The notes: a model not told the origin generated them from the letters alone. A DNA stretch of 64,000 nt from JBOGCH01 sp051656645 (GCA_051656645.1 JBOGCH010000015.1:62001-126000); one strand, 5' to 3'; positions 1-8,793 are shown, counted from the first letter of the stretch. Numbers and translations: made by a program.

Positions 1-892
1 CCAATGCCTCGGCAGTATTTGAATTATGCTGTAACCACATGTCTTGTATACTTGCTTTAGCATCGATGTTAAGTGCCAAGTTAACGCCTCTCGTTTCGTT
101 AAGCACTAGGCATGGTTCCGCAAAAGCCTTGTCGTCACTTCGCTTAATACTAGCTTTAGAGATTGTGTCTATAATAATAATTTCGTATTCGGAGTTGATA
201 ATGTTTGTTGTAGTATCAACTGTTATACCAGGCACAAAGGCACCATCATTCTCATCGCCATCTTCTTTAATGTCAAAGAAGAATTTGTAATGTTGTCGTG
301 GTGCAACGTTAGTAAGTGTTTTAGTTAAATTGTAGGTTTCCTGTCCATTATTCAACGTCAACTCCCATTTTATTGTGTTCTCCGTAGGCATTAAATAACC
401 GGCTCTACTCTCATTCTTAGCAAATGTAATATCTGCGTTACCGTTAATAACCTTTAAGCTATAGTCTGTAAAGTTATTTTTAAATACCTCCGAGTAGCCC
501 ACAGTCATTTTAATATTAGCTTGTGTACAAACTAATGAAATAGCTTTAGTTACGGCCGACTCTATGTTGATATTTTCTTCGGTTTTATAAAATGGAGCAT
601 CAAAGCCCGAAGCAACTTCAGCACCTTGCGATGCAGTTACTGTGTAGGCTCCAACCGGCATATAAATCCTATCGGATATACCGGTACAATTCTCATATGT
701 CGCAAAAGGACTACCGTCCGGTTTTGCTATCACCAACTTGTAAGTTGATAAATCGGCTTTAGTTGTCAGACTTTTATCGGTCAAAAAGTCTACAGAAAGC
801 CATCCGTTGGCATCACTATTTTTTATCTCCTCTTCAGCGCAACCGCACAATAATAACAATGCTACCGAGAAAACTGATAGTATATATTTCAT
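1..892 (-). CDS. DUF4493-type lipoprotein, 3' end outside window
   Basis: This reading frame is open from an ATG at 890-892 to the window edge, giving about 297 residues with no stop. It begins MKYILSVFSVALLLLCGC, a signal peptide with a lipobox ending at Cys18 and followed by an acidic Glu-Glu-Glu stretch, so an exported lipoprotein is expected. The region around residues 40-120 carries the same ordered motifs as the next two genes upstream: a 'vGaYtvtA' strand, a 'gFDaPFY' motif, then a Cys-containing 'slvCtqAniKm' strand. That pattern is the DUF4493 family of Bacteroidales secreted proteins, whose function is unknown. It lies 24 bp after the stop of the preceding DUF4493 gene and is probably the last visible member of a co-transcribed set. 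What lies at the C-terminus cannot be seen. Confidence 0.75.
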   Translation of the reverse strand, partial: MKYILSVFSVALLLLCGCAEEEIKNSDANGWLSVDFLTDKSLTTKADLSTYKLVIAKPDGSPFATYENCTGISDRIYMPVGAYTVTASQGAEVASGFDAPFYKTEENINIESAVTKAISLVCTQANIKMTVGYSEVFKNNFTDYSLKVINGNADITFAKNESRAGYLMPTENTIKWELTLNNGQETYNLTKTLTNVAPRQHYKFFFDIKEDGDENDGAFVPGITVDTTTNIINSEYEIIIIDTISKASIKRSDDKAFAEPCLVLNETRGVNLALNIDAKASIQDMWLQHNSNTAEAL

Positions 893-916
893 ATCATTCT
901 CTGTTAAATTGTTCTA

Positions 917-2221
917 TTAAAGTGATCTGCGAATAACTAAATTTTTAGTAACACGATTTCCAGCACCGTCCACTACTGTAATTTGGAATGTATGGTCAAA
1001 ACTTCCTGTATTAGGAGCTGTTAGCATACTCATAAATCCTCCAATACTAAATAAGTATTCTTTTTTATCTTTTATAGGATCGTTAGCGTCAAGAATACCT
1101 AGTGAAGTTAACATATCTTGTGAGTCGGTGCTCATAGTCGATGGATTTGCCAAATCCCAAGGAGAACCTTCCGGTGTCAATCCAGCAAAAATAGATTGCA
1201 TTACTTCATCAGTCGAACTCATTGTAAGGAATAAGTTTTGTATACCGCCGTTAGAAGCGCCTAATGTAATATTCATAATCGTAGCACCTAAATCGCTCAT
1301 TGCCCCAAGTACAATAACCGGCTCATCAACATTAAATGCATTTCCGTTGTAACTTGTTCCTACAATTGTCGGAGCAGATGGGTCTGGGTTAGGCTCTTGT
1401 CCTCCGTTATTTCCCCAATCGCCATCATCGCCATTGTTATCAATTACATCATTTCCTCCGGGAATAGAGATATTAGTGTCTTTCTCATCCACAGTTAAGT
1501 CAATATTAATCAACTTATCAGTAATTAAACCAGCCTCTGTGTTAATGCTTAGTTTAATTTTATGCCATTGTTTTGACTCTACATTCTTAATCTGGTAAGT
1601 TCTTTCAACCTCTTGTGTTAAATCCTCTGTAAACTTTCCACGAATTGTTAGCAATAAAATTCCATCATTAGGAGTGTTAATATACCCGTGTCCTTCGGTT
1701 GTAGGTGTAAACTCTAGGAAGATATTATTGTGATGTAAAATAGCTGTACCATCAGTGATGTTTTGCATGAATAACGGTGTAAACTCAACCGATGCTTTTA
1801 CGCAAGCTAATTGGCAAACTACCGATGCATCTGTCACCTCTTGGATGCCAACAGAGAAAGCCTTTGATCCATAGTAATATGGAACATCAAAACCCACTTG
1901 TTGTTCACCATTGTAAGCTTCAATATTATAATCGCCCGCTGCAATTGTAATAACGGATGGCATGTCGCTATATTTTGTCCATACCGAATCATATTTTATT
2001 CCTTTTAGTGAAGTTCCCGATACTCTCACATTAAAGTTGTTAACATCAACGCCAGCAGCTTTGGTGCTACTTTCAATTTCATCAAAGCCTCCAATAGCAT
2101 TAAGGGAAAGCGCAATGCGTCCTTCGCCTTCTTGCACGTGTTCCGGCATTTTAGGATCCATGCCACATGAACCGAACAAGGTCATTAATGAGGCAATTGA
2201 GATATATAATAACTTTTTCAT
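917..2221 (-). CDS. DUF4493 domain lipoprotein
   Basis: A 434-residue protein starting MKKLLYISIASLMTLFGSC, with the lipidated Cys at 19. Residues about 30-240 match the DUF4493 pattern: 'AAGDYNIEAYNG', then 'GFDVPYYYG', then a strand with 'VVCQLACVKASVEF'. A linker very rich in Gly, Asn and Asp at about 250-285 separates this from a second domain of roughly 150 residues that resembles the middle part of the neighbouring 750-residue protein. The function is unknown; the arrangement (lipid anchor, two beta domains, flexible linker) suits an outer-surface protein. It sits 21 bp downstream of the PCMD protein gene and 24 bp upstream of the partial DUF4493 gene, all on the minus strand, so an operon is likely. 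Confidence 0.8.
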   Translation of the reverse strand: MKKLLYISIASLMTLFGSCGMDPKMPEHVQEGEGRIALSLNAIGGFDEIESSTKAAGVDVNNFNVRVSGTSLKGIKYDSVWTKYSDMPSVITIAAGDYNIEAYNGEQQVGFDVPYYYGSKAFSVGIQEVTDASVVCQLACVKASVEFTPLFMQNITDGTAILHHNNIFLEFTPTTEGHGYINTPNDGILLLTIRGKFTEDLTQEVERTYQIKNVESKQWHKIKLSINTEAGLITDKLINIDLTVDEKDTNISIPGGNDVIDNNGDDGDWGNNGGQEPNPDPSAPTIVGTSYNGNAFNVDEPVIVLGAMSDLGATIMNITLGASNGGIQNLFLTMSSTDEVMQSIFAGLTPEGSPWDLANPSTMSTDSQDMLTSLGILDANDPIKDKKEYLFSIGGFMSMLTAPNTGSFDHTFQITVVDGAGNRVTKNLVIRRSL

Positions 2222-2242
2222 ACTTAAATTCTTTTTATGTTC

Positions 2243-4495
2243 TTAATATACTAGTTCAATATCGTCTACTGTCAAAATACTACCAATGTGGCGAGAATCG
2301 CCATATCCGGCACCAATAGCACCCTTATTACCTTTAATAGCTTCTGTTTTTGGCGACTCAGCTGTTGTGGATAAAAACACTACAGTTATCTTAGCCGCTT
2401 TCTTCATGGTTGTGTTATAGGTAATAGGAATCACACCATTTGTATAGGTCTTTACGGTGTCGGCAATCACATATTCTCCATAACCAATGCTTTCCCCTTG
2501 AGCATCCCAAACTTCTGTGTAAGCTTTGGTCTGTTCCAGCTGATATGGGTAATATTTATAGAAAAACGTAACGCTTTCCGGACGTGTGGTGAATGGTTTT
2601 CCATAAGTCTCAACATTGCTCGCTGCGTCAAAATCCCCCACAAATAGTGCACCCGCAGTTCTATTTTTACAGTCACCTTGTGCTTGGCTTTCACTTGTCC
2701 AGTTATTGCCTCCCCAACCCACTGTAGTAATTTCCATGGAATTTGCTCCATTATAGTGGGCGGTTGGTAGGCCGGCTTTGCGGAATTTATTTAAATGGTT
2801 AACGGCAGACCAGGTTGTATTGCCGCATGGTACAACACCAGGGCAGGCAACGTAGTACCAGGATGCAAATGTACCAGAAGGCGCATCTGTTGTTAACCGA
2901 TTACGTGTATTCCACCATGTTTCAGTAGCTCCCGATGCCCATGGATAGAAAGCATGAATAGACTCTCCTCCCGAGAATGGAATTGTTTTTTTCCATACCT
3001 CTTCATTCCAATAACTTTCCATATCGGAGTTTGGAATTTGGTTTTGAGCTTCTGTTCTTACAATAAACTCATCAGTGTAAATATCGGCAATATGTCCACG
3101 TATCGTGTATTCAGAATTGGCTGTTAATGCGTCAACAAAGCCAATAGCTCCGGTTGGTGTTACCTCTATTTGTGTAATCTCTCTCCAAACACCATCGGCA
3201 CCTTTTACTTCAAAAGTAGGTGAGTACGATGTTCTGTTAGCGGCATATTCAAGTTCTAAGTACATTTTTTTAGCCCAAATTCCACCTTCATTTGGTTCAT
3301 TACCTGCAAATCTGAATATTGGTTTAATATTAGCATTAAAATCAAACGGACTGCTCACCTGTTGGTACTTATCCGTTGCAATAATCTCAAAATGTCCCTT
3401 TGTAGTTGAGCCAATCGGAGCATTCATTTTTGACCATACATTAGTAAAGTCAATAAATACCATTTTTTTAATCTCTGTCTCGGTATTCAATTCACTGCTC
3501 CAAAGTAGTCCAAGCTCCTGTAATAATTGTTTATTCTCGGCGGTTGCAGACATTAAATCTATTTCCTGTGGCCAACCTTTCGCTGCAAGTGAGTCCGACG
3601 TAGTTTTTAGAACAAGCGATGTCAATCCTCCACTAGCCTGTACGGTTAAAATAGATTGAGCATTGGCGCCCTCTTCAACCTTAATGGTATCACCGGTAAC
3701 AAAACCTTGTGTAAGAATTTTCGGTGCTTTCTTTGGCAAGAAAATTGGCGATAACTCTTCCGTAACCGGAATATCAATAGTTGTCGTATCGGTAGTAATT
3801 GTAATTGACTCTAGGGCTCCATTATTGGAGTTGGCCTTAAGTGTCATTTTATACCACTCTCTTTCCTTAGCTGTTGCTACTGCAGGAGGGTAAAACTCAT
3901 AATATTGCTCTTGTCCTTTAGGTTTTAGCACAAAGCGTAGGCGTAGTTTGCCCGGTTTAAAATAGCCCGTGCGTGTTTCGTTTTGAGCAAAATTAAGAGA
4001 ATCTCCATCTGTTTTTATATCTACGCTGTACTCAGAGTAGTCAAAGTCGAAACTTTCATCAAAGTTAACGGATATTTGTACTGCTTTTGATACACAGGTC
4101 ATTGTTGTATCAATATTGTCACCATCCTTCATCTTAAGCTTTATCTCTCCGTAATAATAAGGCGTGTCAAACAGCGGATAAAGCGAATCTGTACCATGCC
4201 ACGCCACCATCTTATAACTTCCAGGATTCACCCTTATAAGCTGGGGTAAATCACTATAGTTCCACTCTTTTAAAACCTCTGCTCGCGTGTTCTCAATACG
4301 CACTTGTAGGTCTTGGTTTGTTACTTCGTTCCCTGCTTTGGTTAGGGGTAAATCCACAACGTGATCCGTCGCAAGCTTTAAGGTAATCCCGCAGGAGCCC
4401 TCAAAAGCTTCGCCTCCAATCTTGTCTTCACTACAAGCGCAGAGGCTGTAAATCAGAAAAACCAATAAGGTTAATCTACAATTGTGTAAATTCAT
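2243..4495 (-). CDS. DUF4493 lipoprotein with C-terminal PCMD domain
   Basis: A 750-residue lipoprotein. The frame extends ten codons further upstream, but the ATG at 4493-4495 is preferred because it puts a clean signal peptide (lipobox LCAC, Cys21) at the N-terminus. Residues about 30-240 are a DUF4493 domain, with 'VNPGSYKMVAWHG', 'FDTPYYYG' and 'TMTCVSKAVQISV' as in its neighbours. Residues about 480-748 match the 'putative carbohydrate metabolism' domain (PCMD, PF13201): the start 'QIPNSDMESYW', a Trp-rich segment with 'TWWNTRN', an 'NSMEI' strand, 'AGALFVGDF' and the terminal 'ILTVDDIELVY'. PCMD has a jelly-roll-like fold and is often found on Bacteroidales surface lipoproteins; a carbohydrate-binding or processing role is inferred from the family name only. 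It is the largest member of the 1-5455 cluster. Confidence 0.85.
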   Translation of the reverse strand: MNLHNCRLTLLVFLIYSLCACSEDKIGGEAFEGSCGITLKLATDHVVDLPLTKAGNEVTNQDLQVRIENTRAEVLKEWNYSDLPQLIRVNPGSYKMVAWHGTDSLYPLFDTPYYYGEIKLKMKDGDNIDTTMTCVSKAVQISVNFDESFDFDYSEYSVDIKTDGDSLNFAQNETRTGYFKPGKLRLRFVLKPKGQEQYYEFYPPAVATAKEREWYKMTLKANSNNGALESITITTDTTTIDIPVTEELSPIFLPKKAPKILTQGFVTGDTIKVEEGANAQSILTVQASGGLTSLVLKTTSDSLAAKGWPQEIDLMSATAENKQLLQELGLLWSSELNTETEIKKMVFIDFTNVWSKMNAPIGSTTKGHFEIIATDKYQQVSSPFDFNANIKPIFRFAGNEPNEGGIWAKKMYLELEYAANRTSYSPTFEVKGADGVWREITQIEVTPTGAIGFVDALTANSEYTIRGHIADIYTDEFIVRTEAQNQIPNSDMESYWNEEVWKKTIPFSGGESIHAFYPWASGATETWWNTRNRLTTDAPSGTFASWYYVACPGVVPCGNTTWSAVNHLNKFRKAGLPTAHYNGANSMEITTVGWGGNNWTSESQAQGDCKNRTAGALFVGDFDAASNVETYGKPFTTRPESVTFFYKYYPYQLEQTKAYTEVWDAQGESIGYGEYVIADTVKTYTNGVIPITYNTTMKKAAKITVVFLSTTAESPKTEAIKGNKGAIGAGYGDSRHIGSILTVDDIELVY

Positions 4496-4528
4496 TGACT
4501 TTAATTTTAGGTAAGAAAATTGCAACGC

Positions 4529-5455
4529 CTAAAAGGTACTAATGGTATATAGCACTTGTTCCGGGATTGCATCTTTTAATAACACTCTTTTGTTTTTATC
4601 TAATAGATAAAGGGTGGGAATTGCATTCAGGTTATAGGTTTCACTAGCACGCATTGTCATTGTTGGATCGTAACCGTTTAACCATTCTTGCGGATATGAC
4701 TTAATCTGTTTCTTCCACAAATCCACCTCTTCGTCTACATAGACAGTCAATACCTTTATCTGTTTTGATTTTATTTTCTCATTTAGAATCCCGTCGCCAA
4801 GTAATACTTCAATAGTACTCTTGCAAGCATCACAGTCGGGATTTAAAAACATCAATAGCACGTGGTCACTATCAATTTGGTGTAATGTTCCGGTTTTACC
4901 CGAAGCGTAGCTAAATTTAAAATCTGTTGCTATATCGCCGGGCCTATTCTTCATAGCCATTTCATATCGGTAAGTAGGACGCACTTTTTCATCCTCCGTT
5001 AAACTTGGGGATTTAATTATATTCTCAAGTGCGTCAATGTAATAGGTCTCGTTTCTGTATGGCGAGTTTGGATCATACAAATACTTGGAAGTTAATTCCA
5101 TAAAATGTCTAAGCATAACCGGTTCTTGCTCCAAATAGGAGTATAGTGAGTCAATACCTTTGCCTCCGGTACTCTCGTCTGCTTGTAATATTATAGCAAC
5201 ATAGTCAGCAAATATCTGCTCCACTTTTCCAGGCTCCTCTAACCACGTTGTATCCTTGAAATTAAACTTATTCCAGTAGTTTTTTACTAAATACTTTACT
5301 CGTCCCTCCGTATCGGTCAAATAGGATGGCATTGTTGGGAGTGCAAATTCATGCATATGCCCATTGTCCGTAGACGTAACATTCTGTTTTGATTTGTTGC
5401 CTTCACAAGCAAACAAAATACATAGCGTTAAACAAAGTACAAAGAACGTTTTCAT
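4529..5455 (-). CDS. DUF5106/thioredoxin-like lipoprotein
   Basis: A 308-residue lipoprotein (MKTFFVLCLTLCILFAC, lipidated Cys17). Residues about 40-165 form an alpha-helical region typical of DUF5106. Residues about 170-308 are a thioredoxin/AhpC-TSA-like fold with the redox motif Cys208-Asp-Ala-Cys211 after 'FLNPD', and the cis-proline loop at 'AIPT' (Pro280). In Bacteroidota such TlpA/ResA-like proteins act outside the inner membrane as thiol-disulphide reductases, often linked to nutrient-uptake loci. It is the first gene of the minus-strand lipoprotein run, 33 bp upstream of the DUF4493-PCMD gene, and 12 bp after the acyl-ACP thioesterase stop. The specific substrate is unknown; the DUF4493 proteins contain few Cys residues outside the lipobox, so they are not obvious clients. 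Confidence 0.82.
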   Translation of the reverse strand: MKTFFVLCLTLCILFACEGNKSKQNVTSTDNGHMHEFALPTMPSYLTDTEGRVKYLVKNYWNKFNFKDTTWLEEPGKVEQIFADYVAIILQADESTGGKGIDSLYSYLEQEPVMLRHFMELTSKYLYDPNSPYRNETYYIDALENIIKSPSLTEDEKVRPTYRYEMAMKNRPGDIATDFKFSYASGKTGTLHQIDSDHVLLMFLNPDCDACKSTIEVLLGDGILNEKIKSKQIKVLTVYVDEEVDLWKKQIKSYPQEWLNGYDPTMTMRASETYNLNAIPTLYLLDKNKRVLLKDAIPEQVLYTISTF

Positions 5456-5467
5456 AGATAATGTTTG

Positions 5468-6229
5468 TTAGTTAAGTTTATTCCATATGGTTTTGGCTTT
5501 ACAATGTGTGACTTCATCATTGTTTGAAGAAACTTTATGAAGCATTTCCACACATGTTTCATCCTCATGCGTAATAACGTAGCTGGATCTAATTTCTGAA
5601 TCGGGCATAATTTCATGCTCATAAATTATCTCCATTTCGCACAATGAGCGTTTACTCAAAAAGTGGAAGGGTAATGCGTTAGTAATCCACGATACGTAGG
5701 AAGCCTGCGTAACATGTCCGTTAAAATCTATATTATCATAGGATGCAATAAAAGGGCGCCCTTGATTGGTTATCACCTCTGTATCACGATCAATAAGATA
5801 GTCCATCTTTATTTTTGCAACATTCGCACTGTCGCGCATGGCAATAATTTTTTCCGTTAGGCGCATTGGACGTCGGCGCACCATGTCCACAAGCATCCAC
5901 TCACTAGTCCCTTCAACAAGAATGTTTCTTTGTGCATCGGTAACTCTGTAGTCTCTTAATGCAAATAATCGGTCCGATCCCGATGGCCATGTGTCAATAG
6001 TAATAATTTCTCCTTTGTGGGGGAAACGATTTAGCTTTAAATGTAATCTGTGTAGCATCCATGTCATACCTTCTTTTATTAGGGAAGGTGCATCAACTCC
6101 AAATTTAACGGTTTGCATTTCAGCTACATCATTAAAAATGTCACAGAGTACACGAAGAAATAAATCACCTTTAAAATCGGTAAAATGATTTATTACTCTA
6201 AACGTTTCTGTTTGTATTCCTATATCCAT
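5468..6229 (-). CDS. acyl-ACP thioesterase family protein
   Basis: A 253-residue cytoplasmic protein with the double hot-dog layout of bacterial and plant FatA/FatB acyl-ACP thioesterases. The N-terminal hot-dog contains 'GMTWMLHRLHLKLNRFP' and 'IDTWPSG'. The C-terminal hot-dog contains 'DNIDFNGHVTQASYVSWI' near residues 166-183, where the Asn and His of 'NGH' occupy the catalytic region of the family. The reaction is hydrolysis of acyl-ACP to free fatty acid, ending or diverting fatty-acid synthesis. It lies between murB (12 bp) and the DUF5106 lipoprotein gene (12 bp) on the same strand and could be co-transcribed with murB. Chain-length preference cannot be read from the sequence. Confidence 0.88.
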   Translation of the reverse strand: MDIGIQTETFRVINHFTDFKGDLFLRVLCDIFNDVAEMQTVKFGVDAPSLIKEGMTWMLHRLHLKLNRFPHKGEIITIDTWPSGSDRLFALRDYRVTDAQRNILVEGTSEWMLVDMVRRRPMRLTEKIIAMRDSANVAKIKMDYLIDRDTEVITNQGRPFIASYDNIDFNGHVTQASYVSWITNALPFHFLSKRSLCEMEIIYEHEIMPDSEIRSSYVITHEDETCVEMLHKVSSNNDEVTHCKAKTIWNKLN

Positions 6230-6241
6230 TTATTCTATATA

Positions 6242-7255
6242 TTATATCACATACACCTCAGGTGTAATAAATATTCCAAATTTCATAAATACACTTTTCT
6301 TTACCTCATTGGCTAAATGAGCAATTTCATTGCCCGTAGCATCTCCAAGGTTTATAATAACAAGTGCTTGCTTTGCGTGAATACCTGCGCGCCCAATACT
6401 TTTCCCTTTCCATCCCACTTGGTCAATTAACCAGCCTGCAGCTAATTTCACTTGTTGTTCGTTGATATCATAGCAGGGCATATGTGGATAAGTGCATTTT
6501 AAACGCTCGGCAACATCTCTATCTACCACCGGATTCATGAAAAAACTTCCCGCATTTGGATACTCCGATACCTCGGGTAGTTTTTCTTTGCGTATCTCAA
6601 TAATTGCTTCGCGTACTTTAGACAACGTAGGTTCGCCTCCAAGCTCCTGTAACTTTGCAGCCACGCCTCCATACTCAATTTTAAGCTCCGGACGCTTGGA
6701 CAATTTAAAGTGTACGTATGTAATTATAAATTGGTTTTTCCATTCCCGTTTAAAAATGCTGTCGCGATATCCAAATTCACATTGGGATGCATTTATATCT
6801 TCTTTACGGGCTTTGATAATATTTATAGCTTCAACTTTATAGATTGTATCTTTAGCCTCCACGCCGTAAGCACCAACGTTCTGTACTGGGGCTGCTCCAA
6901 CATGTCCGGGAATATAAGATAAGTTTTCAACTCCGCCATAGCCGTTTTCAACGCTCCAAGCTACAAAATCGTCCCATTCATAGCCGGCTCCAACGCGCAC
7001 ATAAACGTAGTCATTATCCTCATGCGTAATTTGAATATTGTGCATAGTAGGATAAAATATAGTACCATCAAAATCTTCGGTAAAAAGAAAATTGCTTCCG
7101 CGTCCAAGTACCAAAATTTCCGATGGTTCAAACTCATACATTGATACAAATTCCAGAAAATCCTGTTCGTTATCACTTTCAACAAAATACTTACATTTAA
7201 CATCAATGTTGAATGTGTTGTATTTTCTGATATTATAGTTTTCCTTCACTTCCAT
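6242..7255 (-). CDS. murB: UDP-N-acetylmuramate dehydrogenase MurB
   Basis: MurB reduces UDP-GlcNAc-enolpyruvate to UDP-MurNAc with FAD and NADPH, the second committed step of peptidoglycan synthesis. The frame is open for a further 55 codons, but the ATG at 7253-7255 gives 337 residues, close to the usual size of the long (E. coli-type) enzyme. The upstream extension would run into the promoter and the divergent gene. Visible motifs are the FAD-binding 'VLGRGSNFLFTEDF' and 'SYIPGHVGAAPVQNVGAYG', the Arg of 'FGYRDSIFK', the catalytic Ser237 in 'YPNAGSFFMNP', and the C-terminal acid Glu333 in 'ITPEVYVI'. It is divergent from the rRNA methyltransferase gene with only 34 bp between start codons; the shared promoter region is described separately. 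Confidence 0.95.
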   Translation of the reverse strand: MEVKENYNIRKYNTFNIDVKCKYFVESDNEQDFLEFVSMYEFEPSEILVLGRGSNFLFTEDFDGTIFYPTMHNIQITHEDNDYVYVRVGAGYEWDDFVAWSVENGYGGVENLSYIPGHVGAAPVQNVGAYGVEAKDTIYKVEAINIIKARKEDINASQCEFGYRDSIFKREWKNQFIITYVHFKLSKRPELKIEYGGVAAKLQELGGEPTLSKVREAIIEIRKEKLPEVSEYPNAGSFFMNPVVDRDVAERLKCTYPHMPCYDINEQQVKLAAGWLIDQVGWKGKSIGRAGIHAKQALVIINLGDATGNEIAHLANEVKKSVFMKFGIFITPEVYVI

Positions 7256-7261
7256 TTTCAG

Positions 7262-7280
7262 TATATTTGCGACAAATATA
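7262..7280. promoter_or_regulatory. face-to-face -7 boxes in a palindrome (murB / rsmF-like)
   Basis: The 19-bp sequence is TATATTTG-CGA-CAAATATA. It contains a Bacteroidetes-type -7 box (TAnnTTTG) on the plus strand at 7262-7269 and an identical box on the minus strand at 7280-7273, separated by 3 bp. Predicted start points would lie about 14 nt before the rsmF-like ATG and about 11 nt before the murB ATG. The -33 elements would fall inside the opposite gene and are weak (TTTT at 7239-7242 for the plus direction; none clear for minus). One polymerase bound here should exclude the other, so the two genes may be expressed in a mutually exclusive or noise-coupled way. This is inferred from sequence alone. 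Confidence 0.5.
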
Positions 7281-7289
7281 ATTAAAATT

Positions 7290-8672
7290 ATGATTTCGAT
7301 ACCTCCTTTATTTAAAGAAGATATAAAAAACCTCCTTGATAATGAGGCAGAATACCTTCTTAATGCCATAGAAAACGAGGCAAAAACATCAATAAGACGC
7401 AACCCCGTTAAGTGTGCCAAGAGTAATGCGCAACCCTGTGTAGAGCTTTGTGAATCAGCTGTTTTGTGGTGTGAGGATGGTATTTTCCTTACTTCGCGTC
7501 CACAATTTACTCTGGATCCGCTTTTACATGCCGGTGCTTACTATGTTCAAGAAGCATCGTCAATGTTTTTGCATCATGTTATGGGGCAATTAAATATGCC
7601 CGAAGCTCCTCGTGTACTCGATTTATGTGCTGCTCCGGGAGGAAAATCTACGTTGTTATCTACGTTTGTCGGCGAAAATGGGCTTGTAGTATCCAATGAG
7701 GTTATCCGTCCTCGCGCTTCTATTCTACGCGAAAACATGATTAAATGGGGATTATCTAATGTTGTTGTTACCGGTAGTGATCCGGCGGCTTTTACCCCTC
7801 TCACTGCTGCTTTTGATGTCATTGTTGTTGACGCACCATGCTCGGGTGAAGGTATGTTCCGTAAGGATGCAGCAGCTCGTGAAGAGTGGAGCCCGCAAAA
7901 CGTAGCTTTGTGTGCAGATAGACAAAAGCGAATATTGGCGGACGTATGGAACGCATTGAAACCGGGTGGATATTTGGTGTACGGTACTTGTACATTTAAC
8001 CATAAGGAAAACGAAGAGGTGGTGGAGTGGCTTACTACGGAGTTTGATGCAACATCGGTACCGGTAACTCATAATTTTCCAGATATTACGCCGGCAATTA
8101 AAAGCGATATTCACGGATATCATTTCTTTCCGCACAAAACAAGAGGAGAGGGATTGTTTATGGCTGTTGTTCAAAAAAACAGTGGCGAGGAGTATCGCGA
8201 ACCCGGAAAAAATAAGAAACAAAACAAGAAAAGTGCACCTGTTACCTTGCCTAAAGAGTTAGCTGCACTGCTTAGCTCGTCCCAAACCTATGTTCCTTTT
8301 GCTATAGAGGATACTATAGGAGTGGTACCGGCACAACATGCGGCCTTCATTGAGCGGCTGGCGTCACAACTGCGTATTTTGTACAAAGGTTGTGAATTGG
8401 CCGAAGTGGCAGGTAAAAAATTAAAAATGAAGCACGCTTTTGCTGTATCTTCTTTGCTCAATGTGGAGGCTGTACCGCACGTTGAGTTATCGTTACGTGA
8501 AGCACTAGTGTACCTTAAAAAAGGCGAAACTCCAGCCGAAGGTTTACCTAACGGCTGGTGTATAGTTACATATAACAAAGTCCCATTGGGATGGATAAAG
8601 GTTATTGGAAATAGAGCCAATAACTACTATCCAAAAGAGTGGCGTATCCTCATGGAATTGCCATCGGAGTAA
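7290..8672 (+). CDS. RsmF-like rRNA (cytosine-C5-)-methyltransferase
   Basis: A 460-residue SAM-dependent RNA m5C methyltransferase of the NOL1/NOP2/Sun (RsmB/RsmF) family. The SAM-binding motif 'VLDLCAAPGGKS' is at 109-120. Motif IV 'DAPCSGEG' supplies Cys184 and motif VI 'YGTCTF' supplies the catalytic Cys234; both cysteines expected for this mechanism are present. The C-terminal part (about 330-460) resembles the extra RsmF/YebU domain found after the catalytic core. The likely substrate is 16S rRNA, but the exact position is not decided by these motifs. It is divergent from murB and separated from prmA by a 219-bp gap that contains the first 11-bp-unit hairpin. Confidence 0.88.
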   Translation: MISIPPLFKEDIKNLLDNEAEYLLNAIENEAKTSIRRNPVKCAKSNAQPCVELCESAVLWCEDGIFLTSRPQFTLDPLLHAGAYYVQEASSMFLHHVMGQLNMPEAPRVLDLCAAPGGKSTLLSTFVGENGLVVSNEVIRPRASILRENMIKWGLSNVVVTGSDPAAFTPLTAAFDVIVVDAPCSGEGMFRKDAAAREEWSPQNVALCADRQKRILADVWNALKPGGYLVYGTCTFNHKENEEVVEWLTTEFDATSVPVTHNFPDITPAIKSDIHGYHFFPHKTRGEGLFMAVVQKNSGEEYREPGKNKKQNKKSAPVTLPKELAALLSSSQTYVPFAIEDTIGVVPAQHAAFIERLASQLRILYKGCELAEVAGKKLKMKHAFAVSSLLNVEAVPHVELSLREALVYLKKGETPAEGLPNGWCIVTYNKVPLGWIKVIGNRANNYYPKEWRILMELPSE

Positions 8673-8689
8673 AACAGGTTATTCTTCGT

Positions 8690-8793
8690 ATCTCATTCAA
8701 GTTTCATTCAGGTTTCATTCGGGTTTCATTCAGGTATGACCCCCAAAACCTGAATGAAACCTGAATGAAACCTGAATGAAACCTGAATGAAAC
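8690..8793. repeat. 11-bp-unit inverted repeat array, element 1
   Basis: An imperfect hairpin made of head-to-tail 11-bp units. The left arm has one degraded unit (8690-8700) and three good units, GTTTCATTCAG, GTTTCATTCGG and GTTTCATTCAG, at 8701-8711, 8712-8722 and 8723-8733. After a 14-nt loop (8735-8748) the right arm has four identical copies of the reverse complement, CTGAATGAAAC, at 8750-8760, 8761-8771, 8772-8782 and 8783-8793. The element starts 18 bp after the stop of the rRNA methyltransferase gene and ends 98 bp before prmA. It could work as a terminator, but a four-unit repetitive stem is far larger than one needs. The architecture matches 31556-31738 and 61605-61720. Confidence 0.9.

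Noticed and set aside
1128..3893. Plus-strand frames across the DUF4493 genes
   Set aside because: Antisense shadows of clear lipoprotein genes on the minus strand.
7256..7420. 55-codon N-terminal extension of MurB
   Set aside because: It would run through the promoter palindrome and into the divergent gene, and has no homology; the ATG at 7255 gives the normal MurB length.
8701..8793. CRISPR-like array
   Set aside because: The 11-bp units are directly adjacent with no spacers, and are inverted in the second half; there are no cas genes.
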